The position numbers were made by a program, and so were the translations under genes. The notes beneath the pieces are model-generated. The model was not told the DNA's origin. It ran no database searches and was given only the letters and a program-made list of their open reading frames with translations. 64,000 nucleotides of DNA from Bradyrhizobium sp. WSM1743. Its GTDB lineage: Bacteria > Pseudomonadota > Alphaproteobacteria > Rhizobiales > Xanthobacteraceae. The stretch covers positions 248,001 through 312,000 of the forward strand of contig NZ_AXAZ01000002.1 in the NCBI RefSeq assembly GCF_000473065.1, given 5' to 3'. Below are positions 7,868 to 16,312 of the stretch, one piece after another (position 1 is the stretch's first letter; each line of letters opens with the position of its first letter).

Positions 7868-7902
7868 AAAAAACCCGCCGCCGGGTTGGGGCCGACGGCG
7901 GG
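7868..7902 (-). terminator. Terminator- or attenuator-like hairpin abutting the ligase start
   Basis: On the minus strand CCCGCCG (7902-7896) and CGGCGGG (7880-7874) form a stem over a 15-nt loop, followed by TTTTTT (7873-7868). Nothing on the minus strand upstream obviously needs terminating, so it may act as an attenuator of the ligase gene. Confidence 0.55.
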
Positions 7903-8073
7903 CAGTGTACCTACCTTAATCAACGAGTCTCGCAACTTCGAAGGCGGCGAGGAGTTCCCACGACCTCACTGGTTCTCAAGCTTTCGAATATCAGCGACCT
8001 CCACGGATTGCAGTGCCGAAAAGGCCGATCCCTCCCGCATCGAACTCGGGTCGATAGCGGGCGTTTACCTATC

Positions 8074-8352
8074 ATGTCAGATGCATTCGATTACTTTCGG
8101 GCCTACGCCGTTCGCGCCCTCTGCAAAGCGAGATCTATGCCGCAGGGCCGGATGAAGCACCTGCAGCTTGTGGCCGGTCGGATCTACAATCTCCTCAAGA
8201 AGGAGGCTGCTTACGGCCCCAATATCCAGCACCTGGACGACTTCCGCGCGGCCCAGAAGCTCGAGAGCTCTCTCGATCGCCGGTCCGGTGACCGCTCCGG
8301 CGATCGCCCTACTGCAACGGTGCGGCAAAGCGCGGACAGGGAGGCTCGCTGA
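8074..8352 (+). CDS. Small helical protein upstream of polX
   Basis: A 92-residue protein from the ATG at 8074 (MSDAFDYFRAYAVRALCKAR). The middle, MKHLQLVAGRIYNLLKKEAA, is helical; the tail is Arg-rich and probably disordered. Its stop directly abuts the polX ATG, so the two are surely co-transcribed. Function is unknown. A link to end repair is inferred only from this coupling. Confidence 0.65.
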   Translation: MSDAFDYFRAYAVRALCKARSMPQGRMKHLQLVAGRIYNLLKKEAAYGPNIQHLDDFRAAQKLESSLDRRSGDRSGDRPTATVRQSADREAR

Positions 8353-10032
8353 ATGCCTTCGCTCGACGCTCGCGGTGTCGCAAGTCTTTTGCGAGAGTAC
8401 GCTCAGCGTACCGCCTTGCGCGGCGGCAATCCCTACCGGGCGAAGGCCTATTCGAGAGCCGCCGACAGCCTGGTGGCCCTTGCCGTTCCTCTGGACGTGC
8501 TCATCGCCGAAGAGCGTCTTACCGAGATCCCGGGCGTCGGCGATGCGATCGCGGACATCATCACGAAGCTTCACAAGACGGGCACTCACCCGAGCCTCGA
8601 AAAGCTGCGGAAGGAGATTCCCGAGGGCGTGCTCGAGATGCTTGCTGTGCCTGGCCTTCGTCCGGAGAAGGTGCTGCGCCTGTATAAGGATCTCGGCATC
8701 ACGTCGCTCGCGGAATTGGAGGCCGCCGCCAAGGACGACCGCATCAAGCAGGCCAAGGGCTTCGGCGCCGCGCTGCAGACCAAGATCCTTCAGAACCTGG
8801 CTATCGCCAAAAGCGGGGAAGGCCGCCTCCACCTGCATCGCGCAGCCGCCCTGCTCGCGCACGCGCAGGATTCCATCCGGAAGGTCCGCCCCGAACTCAA
8901 GCGCGTGACGATCGCCGGCGATTTCCGTCGAGGCTGCGAACTTGTGGGTGACCTCGCGATCGTTGCGGAGGCTGCCAAGCCGGACAAGACATCGTCGCCA
9001 TCGGCCGCAGGGCTGCAAGTCCGGGTGTCCGACCGCAAACATTTTGGCGCCGCCCTTCTCTTCGCCACCGGATCCGCCGCTCACATCGAGCAGCTCCAGG
9101 CGATGGCCGCCGAGAAAGGGATGCGGTTGGAAGCCGACGGCTTGCACAAGGCTCGCACAGTGGTCGCGGGCGAGGAGGCCGACATCTATCGCGCTCTAGG
9201 CTTGCCTTTCATCGATCCCGAGCTCCGCGAGGGGCGCGGCGAGCTCGAGCTGGCCCGGAAGGGCAAGTTGCCGAAGCTCGTCACCGACGACGACCTCCGC
9301 GGAATCCTTCACTGCCACACCGATGCCTCCGACGGCACCGAGACTCTTGAGACAATGGCGAAGGCGACCCGCCAGCGCGGGTTCGAATATTTCGGGGTCG
9401 CCGACCATTCCAAGTCTGCGCACTATGCCGGAGGTCTGTCGGTGGAGGAGATCGCGCAGCAGCACCGGGAAGCCGACCGGCTAAACAAGCGCTTCGGCAT
9501 GGATTTCCGGATCCTGAAAGGGATCGAGTCCGACATCTTGGCCGACGGCTCGCTGGACTATCCCGACGATGTGCTGGAGACCTTCGACTTTGTCGTTGCC
9601 AGCATCCACGGCCGTTTCAAGCTGAACCGCAAGACGCAGACGCAGCGGCTACTGCGGGCCATCGCCGATCCCCAGACCACCATCATCGGCCACATGACCG
9701 GGCGGCAGCTGCAGCGCCGCCCGGGCTATGAAATCGACATCGAGAAGGTGCTGCGGGCCTGCGCGAAGCACGACGTCGCCGTCGAGATCAACGCCCATCC
9801 GTGGCGTCTCGACCTGGATTGGCGCTGGCACCAAGCCGCCCTCGAGTTTGGCTGCATGCTGAGCATCAATCCGGACGCGCACTCGATACCCGAGCTCGAT
9901 CACATGCACTGGGGCGTCGAGATGGCACGCAAGGGCGGCGTCCCTGCCGACCGGATCCTGAATGCGATGACATTGCCGGAAATCACGCGCTACCTGCGCC
10001 AGAAGCGGCGCTCGCCCGCCCGCGCTGCCTGA
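8353..10032 (+). CDS. polX: PolX-family DNA polymerase/3'-5' exonuclease with altered polymerase active site
   Basis: A 559-residue protein with the bacterial PolX layout: 8-kDa helix-hairpin-helix domain (ITEIPGVGDAIADII near residues 58-70), polymerase fold (to ~310) and a C-terminal PHP phosphoesterase (ILHCHTDASDG at 318-328, EYFGVADHSKSA, EINAHPWRLDLD). PHP metal ligands look intact, so exonuclease or AP-site processing is likely. The polymerase motif is unusual: family X enzymes have GS-x-R-R and GD-x-D, but here the sequence is AGDFRRG and GDLA (199-202). One of the two catalytic aspartates, position 202, is Ala. Nucleotide addition may be lost or weak. The gene sits between two stand-alone ligases and fits base excision or end joining, and is coupled to the small gene at 8074. 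Confidence 0.88.
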   Translation: MPSLDARGVASLLREYAQRTALRGGNPYRAKAYSRAADSLVALAVPLDVLIAEERLTEIPGVGDAIADIITKLHKTGTHPSLEKLRKEIPEGVLEMLAVPGLRPEKVLRLYKDLGITSLAELEAAAKDDRIKQAKGFGAALQTKILQNLAIAKSGEGRLHLHRAAALLAHAQDSIRKVRPELKRVTIAGDFRRGCELVGDLAIVAEAAKPDKTSSPSAAGLQVRVSDRKHFGAALLFATGSAAHIEQLQAMAAEKGMRLEADGLHKARTVVAGEEADIYRALGLPFIDPELREGRGELELARKGKLPKLVTDDDLRGILHCHTDASDGTETLETMAKATRQRGFEYFGVADHSKSAHYAGGLSVEEIAQQHREADRLNKRFGMDFRILKGIESDILADGSLDYPDDVLETFDFVVASIHGRFKLNRKTQTQRLLRAIADPQTTIIGHMTGRQLQRRPGYEIDIEKVLRACAKHDVAVEINAHPWRLDLDWRWHQAALEFGCMLSINPDAHSIPELDHMHWGVEMARKGGVPADRILNAMTLPEITRYLRQKRRSPARAA

Positions 10033-10145
10033 TTGCCCGCGCGCGACCCATCGCTCGTTCGGTACGCCCGTCCATCTAGGCAAGAGATGTTCCGCCACAG
10101 GGAACAACAGGTGAGCCACGGCCGTTCTCTGCGGAGGAGAAGTCA

Positions 10146-10484
10146 ATGAGCTTGAGACGGTCAATTCAGAGACTGGGCCCCTACCCATCGCTATTCGTGT
10201 TGGCGCTGCCCACGGCGACCGTCGAACCCCTCAAGCTCGCCGCGGTGGCCGTGGCGGGAAAAGGCCATTGGATCACCGGGACCGCGATGATCGCGGTGTG
10301 CTATGCATTAAGCCTTCTGGTGGTTGAGCGGCTTTTCGTCATCGTGAAACCGAAGCTGCTCACGATATCCTGGTTCGCGAAACTCTGGAAAGCGTTCGTC
10401 TCGGTTCGGACGCGCGTGGTCGGCGTCTTCCGTGTCGGCCGCACCGATGACACAGTTCTCGATCGGCAGTCGGCTTCGAAATGA
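10146..10484 (+). CDS. Small membrane protein upstream of a ligase
   Basis: A 112-residue protein with two predicted membrane segments, one at ~15-35 (PSLFVLALPTATVEPLKLAA) and one at ~45-65 (GTAMIAVCYALSLLVVERLF), then a basic cytoplasmic tail. GGAGGAG lies 8 nt before the ATG. Its last 4 nt overlap the ligase ATG (ATGA). No family is recognised, and a membrane protein coupled to a DNA ligase is unexpected. Confidence 0.65.
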   Translation: MSLRRSIQRLGPYPSLFVLALPTATVEPLKLAAVAVAGKGHWITGTAMIAVCYALSLLVVERLFVIVKPKLLTISWFAKLWKAFVSVRTRVVGVFRVGRTDDTVLDRQSASK

Positions 10485-11434
10485 GCCGAAAGTCAACGCT
10501 GCCTAAACGCTTGCAGCCGATGCTGGCCACGCTCACCGATGCCCCCTTCGACGATCCCCATTGGGTGTTTGAGGACAAGTACGACGGATTCCGGATGGTC
10601 TCCGAGATCCGCGAGGGCAAGGTGGCCTTGTATAGCCGCAACGGCAAGATCATCAGCCATTCGTATGTGGAGGTTGCGCAGGCCCTGGAAGGAGTGAAGG
10701 GCGACGCTGTGATCGATGGCGAGCTCGTCGCCCTTGGCAAGGATGGCGTTTCGCACTTTCAGTTGCTGCAGAACGCGTTGAGACACGAAGCCAAGCTCCT
10801 TTACTGCGTGTTCGATCTCATGTTCGCCGACGGCGAAGACCTCCGGAAGCTTCCTCTCCTCGAGCGCAAGGAAAGGCTGAAGGCCATCCTGCCGCGGCAC
10901 AGGCTGATCGCGTTCAGCCGGCACCGAAAAGCCTACGGAAAAAAGTTCTTTGCTGAGGCCGAGAAGAAAGGCCTGGAAGGCATCATGGCGAAGCGCGCCG
11001 ATAGCGCGTATGCATCTGGAGGCCGGACCGCGGACTGGCTCAAGGTGAAGACCGCGCAGCGGCAGGAAGTGGTGATCGCCGGCTTCACGGCGCCGCGGCG
11101 AACCCGGCCCTTCTTCGGCGCGCTCGTGCTGGCGGTGCGCGAAGACAATGGATGGCGGTACATCGGACACGTCGGTACTGGCTTTAGTCATCAGGTTCTC
11201 GAAGAGCTTCACGGCAAGCTCGTAAGGCTCAAGACCGCGAAGTCGCCCTTCCCTGCGAAGGTAAAGGATGAGGGAGTCACGACTTGGGTGCGCCCTTCGC
11301 TGGTCGCGGAAGTAAAGTTCGCGGAGTGGACCAGCAAGGGCGAGCTGCGCCAGCCGGTCTATCTCGGCCTGCGGTCCGACAAGAGGGCCAAGGATGTCGT
11401 TCGCGAAAAGAGTTGGTCGCGGAAACAACGCTGA
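10481..11434 (+). CDS. ATP-dependent DNA ligase, non-homologous end-joining type
   Basis: A 317-residue stand-alone ligase. Motif I is FEDKYDGFRM (K33); then YSRNGKI, AVIDGELVAL (III), CVFDLMFADGEDL (IIIa), LEGIMAKRADSAY (IV) and ADWLKVKTAQRQE (V). The OB domain with RTRPFFGALVLAVREDNGWR follows. It is a distinct subfamily from the ligase at 6909, as the motif environments differ throughout. It would catalyse ATP-dependent nick sealing, probably with Ku. The start overlaps the stop of the membrane protein gene by ATGA. Its 3' end faces rnhB with only 25 nt between the stops. Confidence 0.9.
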   Translation: MSRKSTLPKRLQPMLATLTDAPFDDPHWVFEDKYDGFRMVSEIREGKVALYSRNGKIISHSYVEVAQALEGVKGDAVIDGELVALGKDGVSHFQLLQNALRHEAKLLYCVFDLMFADGEDLRKLPLLERKERLKAILPRHRLIAFSRHRKAYGKKFFAEAEKKGLEGIMAKRADSAYASGGRTADWLKVKTAQRQEVVIAGFTAPRRTRPFFGALVLAVREDNGWRYIGHVGTGFSHQVLEELHGKLVRLKTAKSPFPAKVKDEGVTTWVRPSLVAEVKFAEWTSKGELRQPVYLGLRSDKRAKDVVREKSWSRKQR

Positions 11435-11459
11435 GACGCAGCGTACGACCTGATGTGGT

Positions 11460-12284
11460 TCAAACTGCTTCGCGCTCGGATGCAGAGGGCCATGGCGGCA
11501 GCGGCGGTAACCCGAGAGCCTTGCGTACAGGTCCAAACGACTTCCGGTGGGCTGCGCATGCGCCAAGCCGAGCAAGCGCATCGTAATGAGCCGGCACAGG
11601 ATAACCCTTGTGATCCGCAAATCCGTAGCCGGGGTGACGCACGTCGAGCGCCCGCATGACGGTGTCGCGCTCCACTTTCGCGAGAATGGAGGCGGCGGCG
11701 ATGCTGGCGGACTTGGCGTCGCCCTTAATGATGGCCTGCTGAGGGATATCGACTTCCTTCAATCGCTTCGCATCGATCAGCAAGTGCTGCGGCGTCAGCC
11801 CCAGCCCCCGGACGGCACGCTGCATAGCCTGGATGCCTGCCCAATAAATGTTGATCGCGTCGATCTCCTCGACGTCGACGAACGCCACACACCAACTCTC
11901 GGCCTTTTCCTTGATCTCTTTCGCGAGCTCTTCGCGGGCTGCGGCGTCGAGTTTCTTGGAGTCGTCAATTCCGATGATCCGCGTGCCGGGCTTCAGGATC
12001 ACGGCGCCAGCGGAAACTGGCCCGGCAAGGGGGCTCATTCCGGCCTCGTCCACGCCTGCCACGGCATGATGGCCGCTTTCCCAGAGAGAAGTCTCGAAGC
12101 GCAGCATCTTGCGGAGGCGCTGCCCTTCGGACCTGTTTTCGAAGCGCCGTTTATCGATCGAAGCCAGGATGGCGCGGGCACCCGCGCGAGTGTCGGCCCG
12201 CAAGATCTGCTCCACGCTGGCCTCAAGCGGTCTTTTCTCGACGACATAGCGCTGACGCAGCACATCGAGTGGATATTGGGACAT
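11460..12284 (-). CDS. rnhB: Ribonuclease HII
   Basis: A 274-residue RNase HII, which cuts the RNA strand of RNA-DNA hybrids and removes single ribonucleotides from DNA. The signature is HAVAGVDEAGMSPLAGPVSA: the usual GIDEAGRGPLAGP motif has Met-Ser where Arg-Gly is normal. Other catalytic elements are IIGIDDSKKL, IDAKRL and KGDAKSASIAAASILAKVER. An N-terminal extension of ~70 residues (RQRYVVEKRPLEASVEQILR...) precedes the fold and is absent from the usual 200-220-residue enzyme. This and the changed signature suggest an accessory variant rather than the housekeeping copy, which should be elsewhere in the genome. Confidence 0.88.
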   Translation of the reverse strand: MSQYPLDVLRQRYVVEKRPLEASVEQILRADTRAGARAILASIDKRRFENRSEGQRLRKMLRFETSLWESGHHAVAGVDEAGMSPLAGPVSAGAVILKPGTRIIGIDDSKKLDAAAREELAKEIKEKAESWCVAFVDVEEIDAINIYWAGIQAMQRAVRGLGLTPQHLLIDAKRLKEVDIPQQAIIKGDAKSASIAAASILAKVERDTVMRALDVRHPGYGFADHKGYPVPAHYDALARLGACAAHRKSFGPVRKALGLPPLPPWPSASEREAV

Positions 12285-12544
12285 ATCGGCCTTCGCGAAG
12301 ACTGGCTTTTGGGTAGCATCTCGGTGAACTTTGTGGCGATTGTCTGAAGTTAAGCCATGTCGCCCTCAGCGACCATGCAGCGCCTGATCGGAAGGAACCG
12401 GAGCCGGTTCTCGGAGGCCCGATTCTGTGCGCCGCCGAATTTGCAAATCGGGCCTCCCGGCCTCAGAACGGAACCAACTGGTGTCTTCATCCCTTTACAG
12501 GGAGCGGAGCCTCGATCCCAGCGGCGCTTCCGAGGGACAGGCCC

Positions 12545-13648
12545 ATGCTCCGACAGACCAGCGACGAAGAACAGATCCTGGACCGCACCGCCGAGGTGGC
12601 GGCCACCATCGCGGAGGAAGGGCTTCGATACGTCAGCGACTCCGCTCCCGGTTACACGCGCAAGCGAAACGGAACCACCTTCAGCTACTACGACACGGAC
12701 GGGAAGCGCATCACCGACGCCGCCGTCATCCGGCGCATCAAATCCATCGGCATCCCGCCGGCCTACGAATCTGTGTGGATCTGCCCCTCGCCCGACGGCC
12801 ATATCCAGGCGACCGGGCTCGATGCGCGGGGTCGCAAGCAGTACCGCTATCATCCGAAATGGCGGGAGCTCCGCGACCAGAACAAGTATGAGCATATCAT
12901 CCAGTTCGCGGCCGCCCTGCCTGCGTTGCGGGACCGGGTCGCCGCCGACATGAAGCTGGACAGGCTTCCCCGCGAGAAGGTGCTGGCCACGATCGTCAGT
13001 CTTCTGGAGAAGACGCTGATCCGGGTCGGTAACGCCGAGTATGCCGAGAAAAACAAATCCTATGGGCTCACCACCATGCGCCGCAAGCACGTTGAGGTCG
13101 GCCGCGGCGCGCTTCGGTTCGACTTCACGGGCAAGTCCGGCAAGCAGTGGAAGCTTCGCGTCGAGGACAAGCGGACAGCTGCGATCGTGAAGCGCTGCGC
13201 TGAGATCCCAGGACACGAGCTCTTCAAGTACCTCGACGACGACGGACAGCCTCGCACCGTGGATTCCGGCGACGTCAACGCCTACATCAAGGACATCACG
13301 GGCGAGGACTTCAGCGCCAAGGATTTCCGCACTTGGGCGGGGACGGTTTTGGCGGCGTTGGCGCTAACCGAATTCAAGAAGTACGATAACCAGGCCGAGG
13401 CGAAGCGCAACGTCGTCGCCGCGATCGAAAAGGTTTCGAAGCAATTGGGCAACACGCCGGCCATCTGCCGCAAGTGCTACGTGCATCCGGAAGTCCTGAA
13501 CGCCTACATGTCCGGCGATCTGGTGAAGATGATCGAAGCCAAGATCGCGCAGAAGTTTAAGCGGCAGTACGCCAAGCTCACCTCCGATGAGATCGTGGTG
13601 CTGGCATTTCTCCGCAAACGTCTCGATTCTCTGAAGGCCCCCACCTAG
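12545..13648 (+). CDS. DNA topoisomerase IB (eukaryotic/poxvirus-like)
   Basis: A 367-residue type IB topoisomerase, which relaxes supercoils through a 3'-phosphotyrosine intermediate without ATP. N-terminal DNA-binding lobe: LRYVSDSAPGYTRKRNG, IRRIKSIGIPPAYESVWICP, HIQATGLDARGRKQYRYHP. Catalytic domain: NAEYAEKNKSYGLTTMRRKH with the first active-site Arg, LFKYLDDDGQ, AKDFRTWAGTVLAA, and CRKCYVHPEVLNAYMSGDL, where the Tyr is the probable nucleophile. Length matches bacterial family members. The start at 12545 follows CCGAGGGACAGGCCC. Enzymes of this kind often accompany LigD/Ku genes in rhizobia. A terminator-like hairpin lies 330 nt downstream. Confidence 0.92.
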   Translation: MLRQTSDEEQILDRTAEVAATIAEEGLRYVSDSAPGYTRKRNGTTFSYYDTDGKRITDAAVIRRIKSIGIPPAYESVWICPSPDGHIQATGLDARGRKQYRYHPKWRELRDQNKYEHIIQFAAALPALRDRVAADMKLDRLPREKVLATIVSLLEKTLIRVGNAEYAEKNKSYGLTTMRRKHVEVGRGALRFDFTGKSGKQWKLRVEDKRTAAIVKRCAEIPGHELFKYLDDDGQPRTVDSGDVNAYIKDITGEDFSAKDFRTWAGTVLAALALTEFKKYDNQAEAKRNVVAAIEKVSKQLGNTPAICRKCYVHPEVLNAYMSGDLVKMIEAKIAQKFKRQYAKLTSDEIVVLAFLRKRLDSLKAPT

Positions 13649-13980
13649 CCACGCGTACCAGTATAAGGACGCTGCGTCGTGCTCGATGCTTCCGAGCACG
13701 CCTCAATGGCGGGTGCTGTCCTCGGAAGAAACAGGCCCTTCGTTCAAATCCCGATGATTGACGTGGTGACGGCCGGCGGGACGGTCTCGGCTGGCGATAC
13801 CGCACGTGGTTCGGCTTCCGTCCTCGCCATTTCGCGCCCTGCCGGCTTTCCAGACGGACCCGTGCGCGGGTCGCCGTCCCGAATCGAAACGTGATCGATA
13901 GATCAGGGCGGCATGGTCGCAAACAAGCTAGCGGCGGCACGCTTGGGGCTGAGGCGGCAATCGACTGTCCGGGACTATCG
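13649..13980. other. Intergenic stretch without a supported gene
   Basis: About 330 nt between the topoisomerase stop and a terminator. Short open frames exist, but none has a recognisable product, ribosome site or coupled neighbour. Confidence 0.5.
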
Positions 13981-14010
13981 AGCCGCCGCGCGCAGCTGGC
14001 GGCTTTTTCT
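13981..14010 (+). terminator. Intrinsic terminator
   Basis: AGCCGCC (13981-13987) pairs with GGCGGCT (13998-14004) over a 10-nt loop and is followed by TTTTCTTT. It can stop transcription arriving from the topoisomerase gene and protects the minus-strand gene at 14027. Confidence 0.65.
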
Positions 14011-14026
14011 TTCCCTCCTTCGCTAC

Positions 14027-14467
14027 TCAAGAAGTGTTCGCTCTTGCCCTTTCGCGAGCCTCGCGACGACGCTCCCGCCGCTCGCGCCGCCGCTTGGCAC
14101 GATCGGCGGGCTGCCGCAGCGGAGGAACGGGTGGCGGCGAGATCGGAATGGTATCCTCGACTGAAGGCGCCTGGGTCGCCTCAGACATCGCTGGGCGAGC
14201 CTCCATCATCTCGAGCACCGCCCGTCCTTTGTCCGTGATCCTCCATCCTCCGCTTACGCGTTCGACCAGGCCTTGTGACCAGATGTCGAGGTCGGGTACC
14301 CCGGCCGCGAGCCGCCTGGTCCGGTCCGCCCAGTCGCGGCCACTGGTCGCCAGGATGGCCATGTCACGCTTGAGGTCCTCCATGACGGCAAATCCATCCG
14401 GATATGCCACCAGGATCTTCAGGACCGTGACCTGGAAGTTCACGCCCGCTCCCGCGATCAGCGCCAC
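14027..14467 (-). CDS. Winged-helix-like hypothetical protein
   Basis: A 146-residue protein. Residues ~10-95 (VTVLKILVAYPDGFAVMEDL ... GLVERVSGGWRITDKGRAVL) have the pattern of a winged helix with a C-terminal TDKGRAVLE helix common in small rhizobial proteins. The tail is Pro-rich, then very basic (RAKRRRERRERRREARERAR), which would bind nucleic acid nonspecifically. The start overlaps the 3' end of the gene at 14458 by 10 nt, so the two are coupled. Function unknown. Confidence 0.65.
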   Translation of the reverse strand: MALIAGAGVNFQVTVLKILVAYPDGFAVMEDLKRDMAILATSGRDWADRTRRLAAGVPDLDIWSQGLVERVSGGWRITDKGRAVLEMMEARPAMSEATQAPSVEDTIPISPPPVPPLRQPADRAKRRRERRERRREARERARANTS

Positions 14468-14658
14468 ATCGTGGGCGCATGCGAGAGGGCGTCTCGGCCA
14501 ACCTGCTTAAGCCTCTCGCGAGAGACTTCGCCCTCGGTCGCAGCTTCCAGGATCTTCGATGCGACGTGTGCGCGCGCACCAGTCTCGCGCTGTGAGATGC
14601 CTTCGCAGATTTCATCGAGGACCGCGCGCAAAAGCGCGGTTGTTGCCGTGTCGAACAT
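14458..14658 (-). CDS. Small helical hypothetical protein
   Basis: A 66-residue protein from the ATG at 14658 (MFDTATTALLRAVLDEICEG), preceded by GGGGGCGTCTC; an upstream ATG at 14706 would add 16 residues. The sequence with GARAHVASKILEAATEGEVS is a common pattern in Bradyrhizobium for a family without known role. It is coupled by overlap to the winged-helix gene. Confidence 0.65.
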   Translation of the reverse strand: MFDTATTALLRAVLDEICEGISQRETGARAHVASKILEAATEGEVSRERLKQVGRDALSHAPTMWR

Positions 14659-14793
14659 GAGACGCCCCCGCGAGGGAAAATTATATCCTAGCGCGGTTTC
14701 GCTCACTCTGGGATTCAGGCATGTTAAATTTGCAGATAGTGCGCTGCACCCACAGTCGGGTCCCGCCCAGCGTCACCGGATGCTTCACGACCC

Positions 14794-15723
14794 CTAAGCC
14801 GACTTCCGCTGCGGCTTAGCCGCCGGCTTCTTCGAAGCGGTCTCCTTCGCCGGCTTCTTGCCTGCGATCGGCATCAGCATTTCCTTCTGCCCAGCGGCGG
14901 CCTTACGTGGCTTTTTGCCTGATTTCTTGGGTGCCTCTGTCGCGGCCCCCTCTCGTCCGATGCTCTTGCGCAGCGCATCCATTAGGTCGACGACGTTCTC
15001 ACCTCGAGGACGCGCTTTTGCGATGATGGGTTTGCCGGCGCGCTTCTGGTTGATCAGATCAATGAGGGCGCTTTCGTACTGGTCTTCGAACTTGTCCGGC
15101 TCGAAATGGCCCGCCTTCTGATTGACGATGTGTTTGGCGAGATCGAGCATGTCCTTGGTAACTTTGACATCCTGAATATCGTCGAAATACTCATCGGCGG
15201 ACCGGACTTCGTAGGGGTAGCGCAGCAGCGTGCCCATCAGTCCCTTGTCAAGTGGCTCGAGCGCGATGATGTGCTCGCGATTGGTCAGCACCACGCGGCC
15301 GATTGCGACCTTGTTCATCTCGCGGATGGTTTCCCGAATGACGGCGAAGGCATCGTGCCCGACTTTGCCGTCCGGACGCAGATAGTAGGGGCGGATGAGA
15401 TATCGCGGATCGATCTCGCTACGGTCGACGAACTCGTCGATCTCGATGGTTCGCGTCGATTCTAGCGCGACGTTCTCAAGCTCCTCCTTGGTCACCTCGA
15501 TGAAGGTATCGGTATCAACCTTGTAGCCCTTGACGATGTCCTCGTTGTCCACTTCCTCGCCGGTGTCGGCGTCGACCTTGGCATACTTGATCCGATGGCC
15601 GGTCTTCCGGTTGAGCTGATTGAACGAGACCTTCTCGGATTCGGACGTGGCCGGGTAGAGCGCGACCGGACAGGTGACGAGGGAAAGACGCAGGAAGCCT
15701 TTCCAGTTGGCGCGCGGGGCCAT
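14794..15723 (-). CDS. ku: Ku DNA end-binding protein, copy 1
   Basis: A 309-residue prokaryotic Ku, the homodimeric ring that binds double-strand DNA ends and recruits an ATP-dependent ligase for non-homologous end joining. It begins MAPRANWKGFLRLSLVTCPV; the core continues with the family motifs YLIRPYYLRPDGKVGHDAFA and HIIALEPLDKGLMGTLLRYP. The Lys-rich C-terminal tail after ~residue 255 (KKSGKKPRKAAAG...) is the usual DNA-threading extension. It is close to the copy at 51609, with about 80 percent identity by eye. It is divergent from the gene at 15871. Ligases at 6909 and 10481 are likely partners. Confidence 0.95.
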   Translation of the reverse strand: MAPRANWKGFLRLSLVTCPVALYPATSESEKVSFNQLNRKTGHRIKYAKVDADTGEEVDNEDIVKGYKVDTDTFIEVTKEELENVALESTRTIEIDEFVDRSEIDPRYLIRPYYLRPDGKVGHDAFAVIRETIREMNKVAIGRVVLTNREHIIALEPLDKGLMGTLLRYPYEVRSADEYFDDIQDVKVTKDMLDLAKHIVNQKAGHFEPDKFEDQYESALIDLINQKRAGKPIIAKARPRGENVVDLMDALRKSIGREGAATEAPKKSGKKPRKAAAGQKEMLMPIAGKKPAKETASKKPAAKPQRKSA

Positions 15724-15870
15724 CGCAGGGGAACTCCATTACTGATGCCGGATTCAAGACGAACGACCCGGCTTGGTTCCGACACCGCGAACCGTCCCAC
15801 AGGGGGATTTTTTGTTCAGCGGCTGCCTGGTCGGACTCGACATTTGTTCTTGTTATGTTCTAATTCGGGC

Positions 15871-16266
15871 ATGACCGACCGACCCGCGAGCTGGCGCATG
15901 CCGACCCCGAAGCAGATGGAAAAACTGGCCGCTGAAGCTGGCCGTAGACGAGCGCCGTCCGCTGCGGGCCCAGATGCCCCCCTCCCGGCCGAATATTGGG
16001 AATCAGTCCTCAAGGACCCTCGCGCCGGCGCGCCCGTGGCCCGGGCGCGACAGCGACGCCTTTCGGAAATCAAGGGTCACGTGCTGCGCGTCTCCTGCCG
16101 CCGCTGCGAGCGGACCTTGGAAATTCAGACCGCCGATGCCGTCCGCTTGTATGGCGCCAACGCGCTCTGGAAGGATGTGGCGCAGCGGTTGCTCGACAAT
16201 ACCTGCCAGCAGCGCACCGGCAGGCATGAAGAAGACGGGTGCTGGCCAGCGTTCGAGACGCCGTAG
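15871..16266 (+). CDS. Hypothetical protein with Cys pair
   Basis: A 131-residue protein from the ATG at 15871 (MTDRPASWRMPTPKQMEKLA). The middle has VLRVSCRRCERTLEIQTADA, a single CxxC knuckle followed by beta-strand-like sequence, and CQQRTGRHEEDGCW near the end could complete a zinc site. No family recognised. Divergent from ku, and 46 nt upstream of another Cys-pair protein gene with which it is probably transcribed. Confidence 0.65.
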   Translation: MTDRPASWRMPTPKQMEKLAAEAGRRRAPSAAGPDAPLPAEYWESVLKDPRAGAPVARARQRRLSEIKGHVLRVSCRRCERTLEIQTADAVRLYGANALWKDVAQRLLDNTCQQRTGRHEEDGCWPAFETP

Positions 16267-16312
16267 TCGCTCTGGATTTGCCGATCCGATTTCTTTGCGC
16301 CTGGATGTCCGG

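Noticed and set aside
12350..13216. 288-codon minus-strand frame opposite topoisomerase IB
   Set aside because: The plus-strand topoisomerase has complete family motifs, and the antisense product has none.
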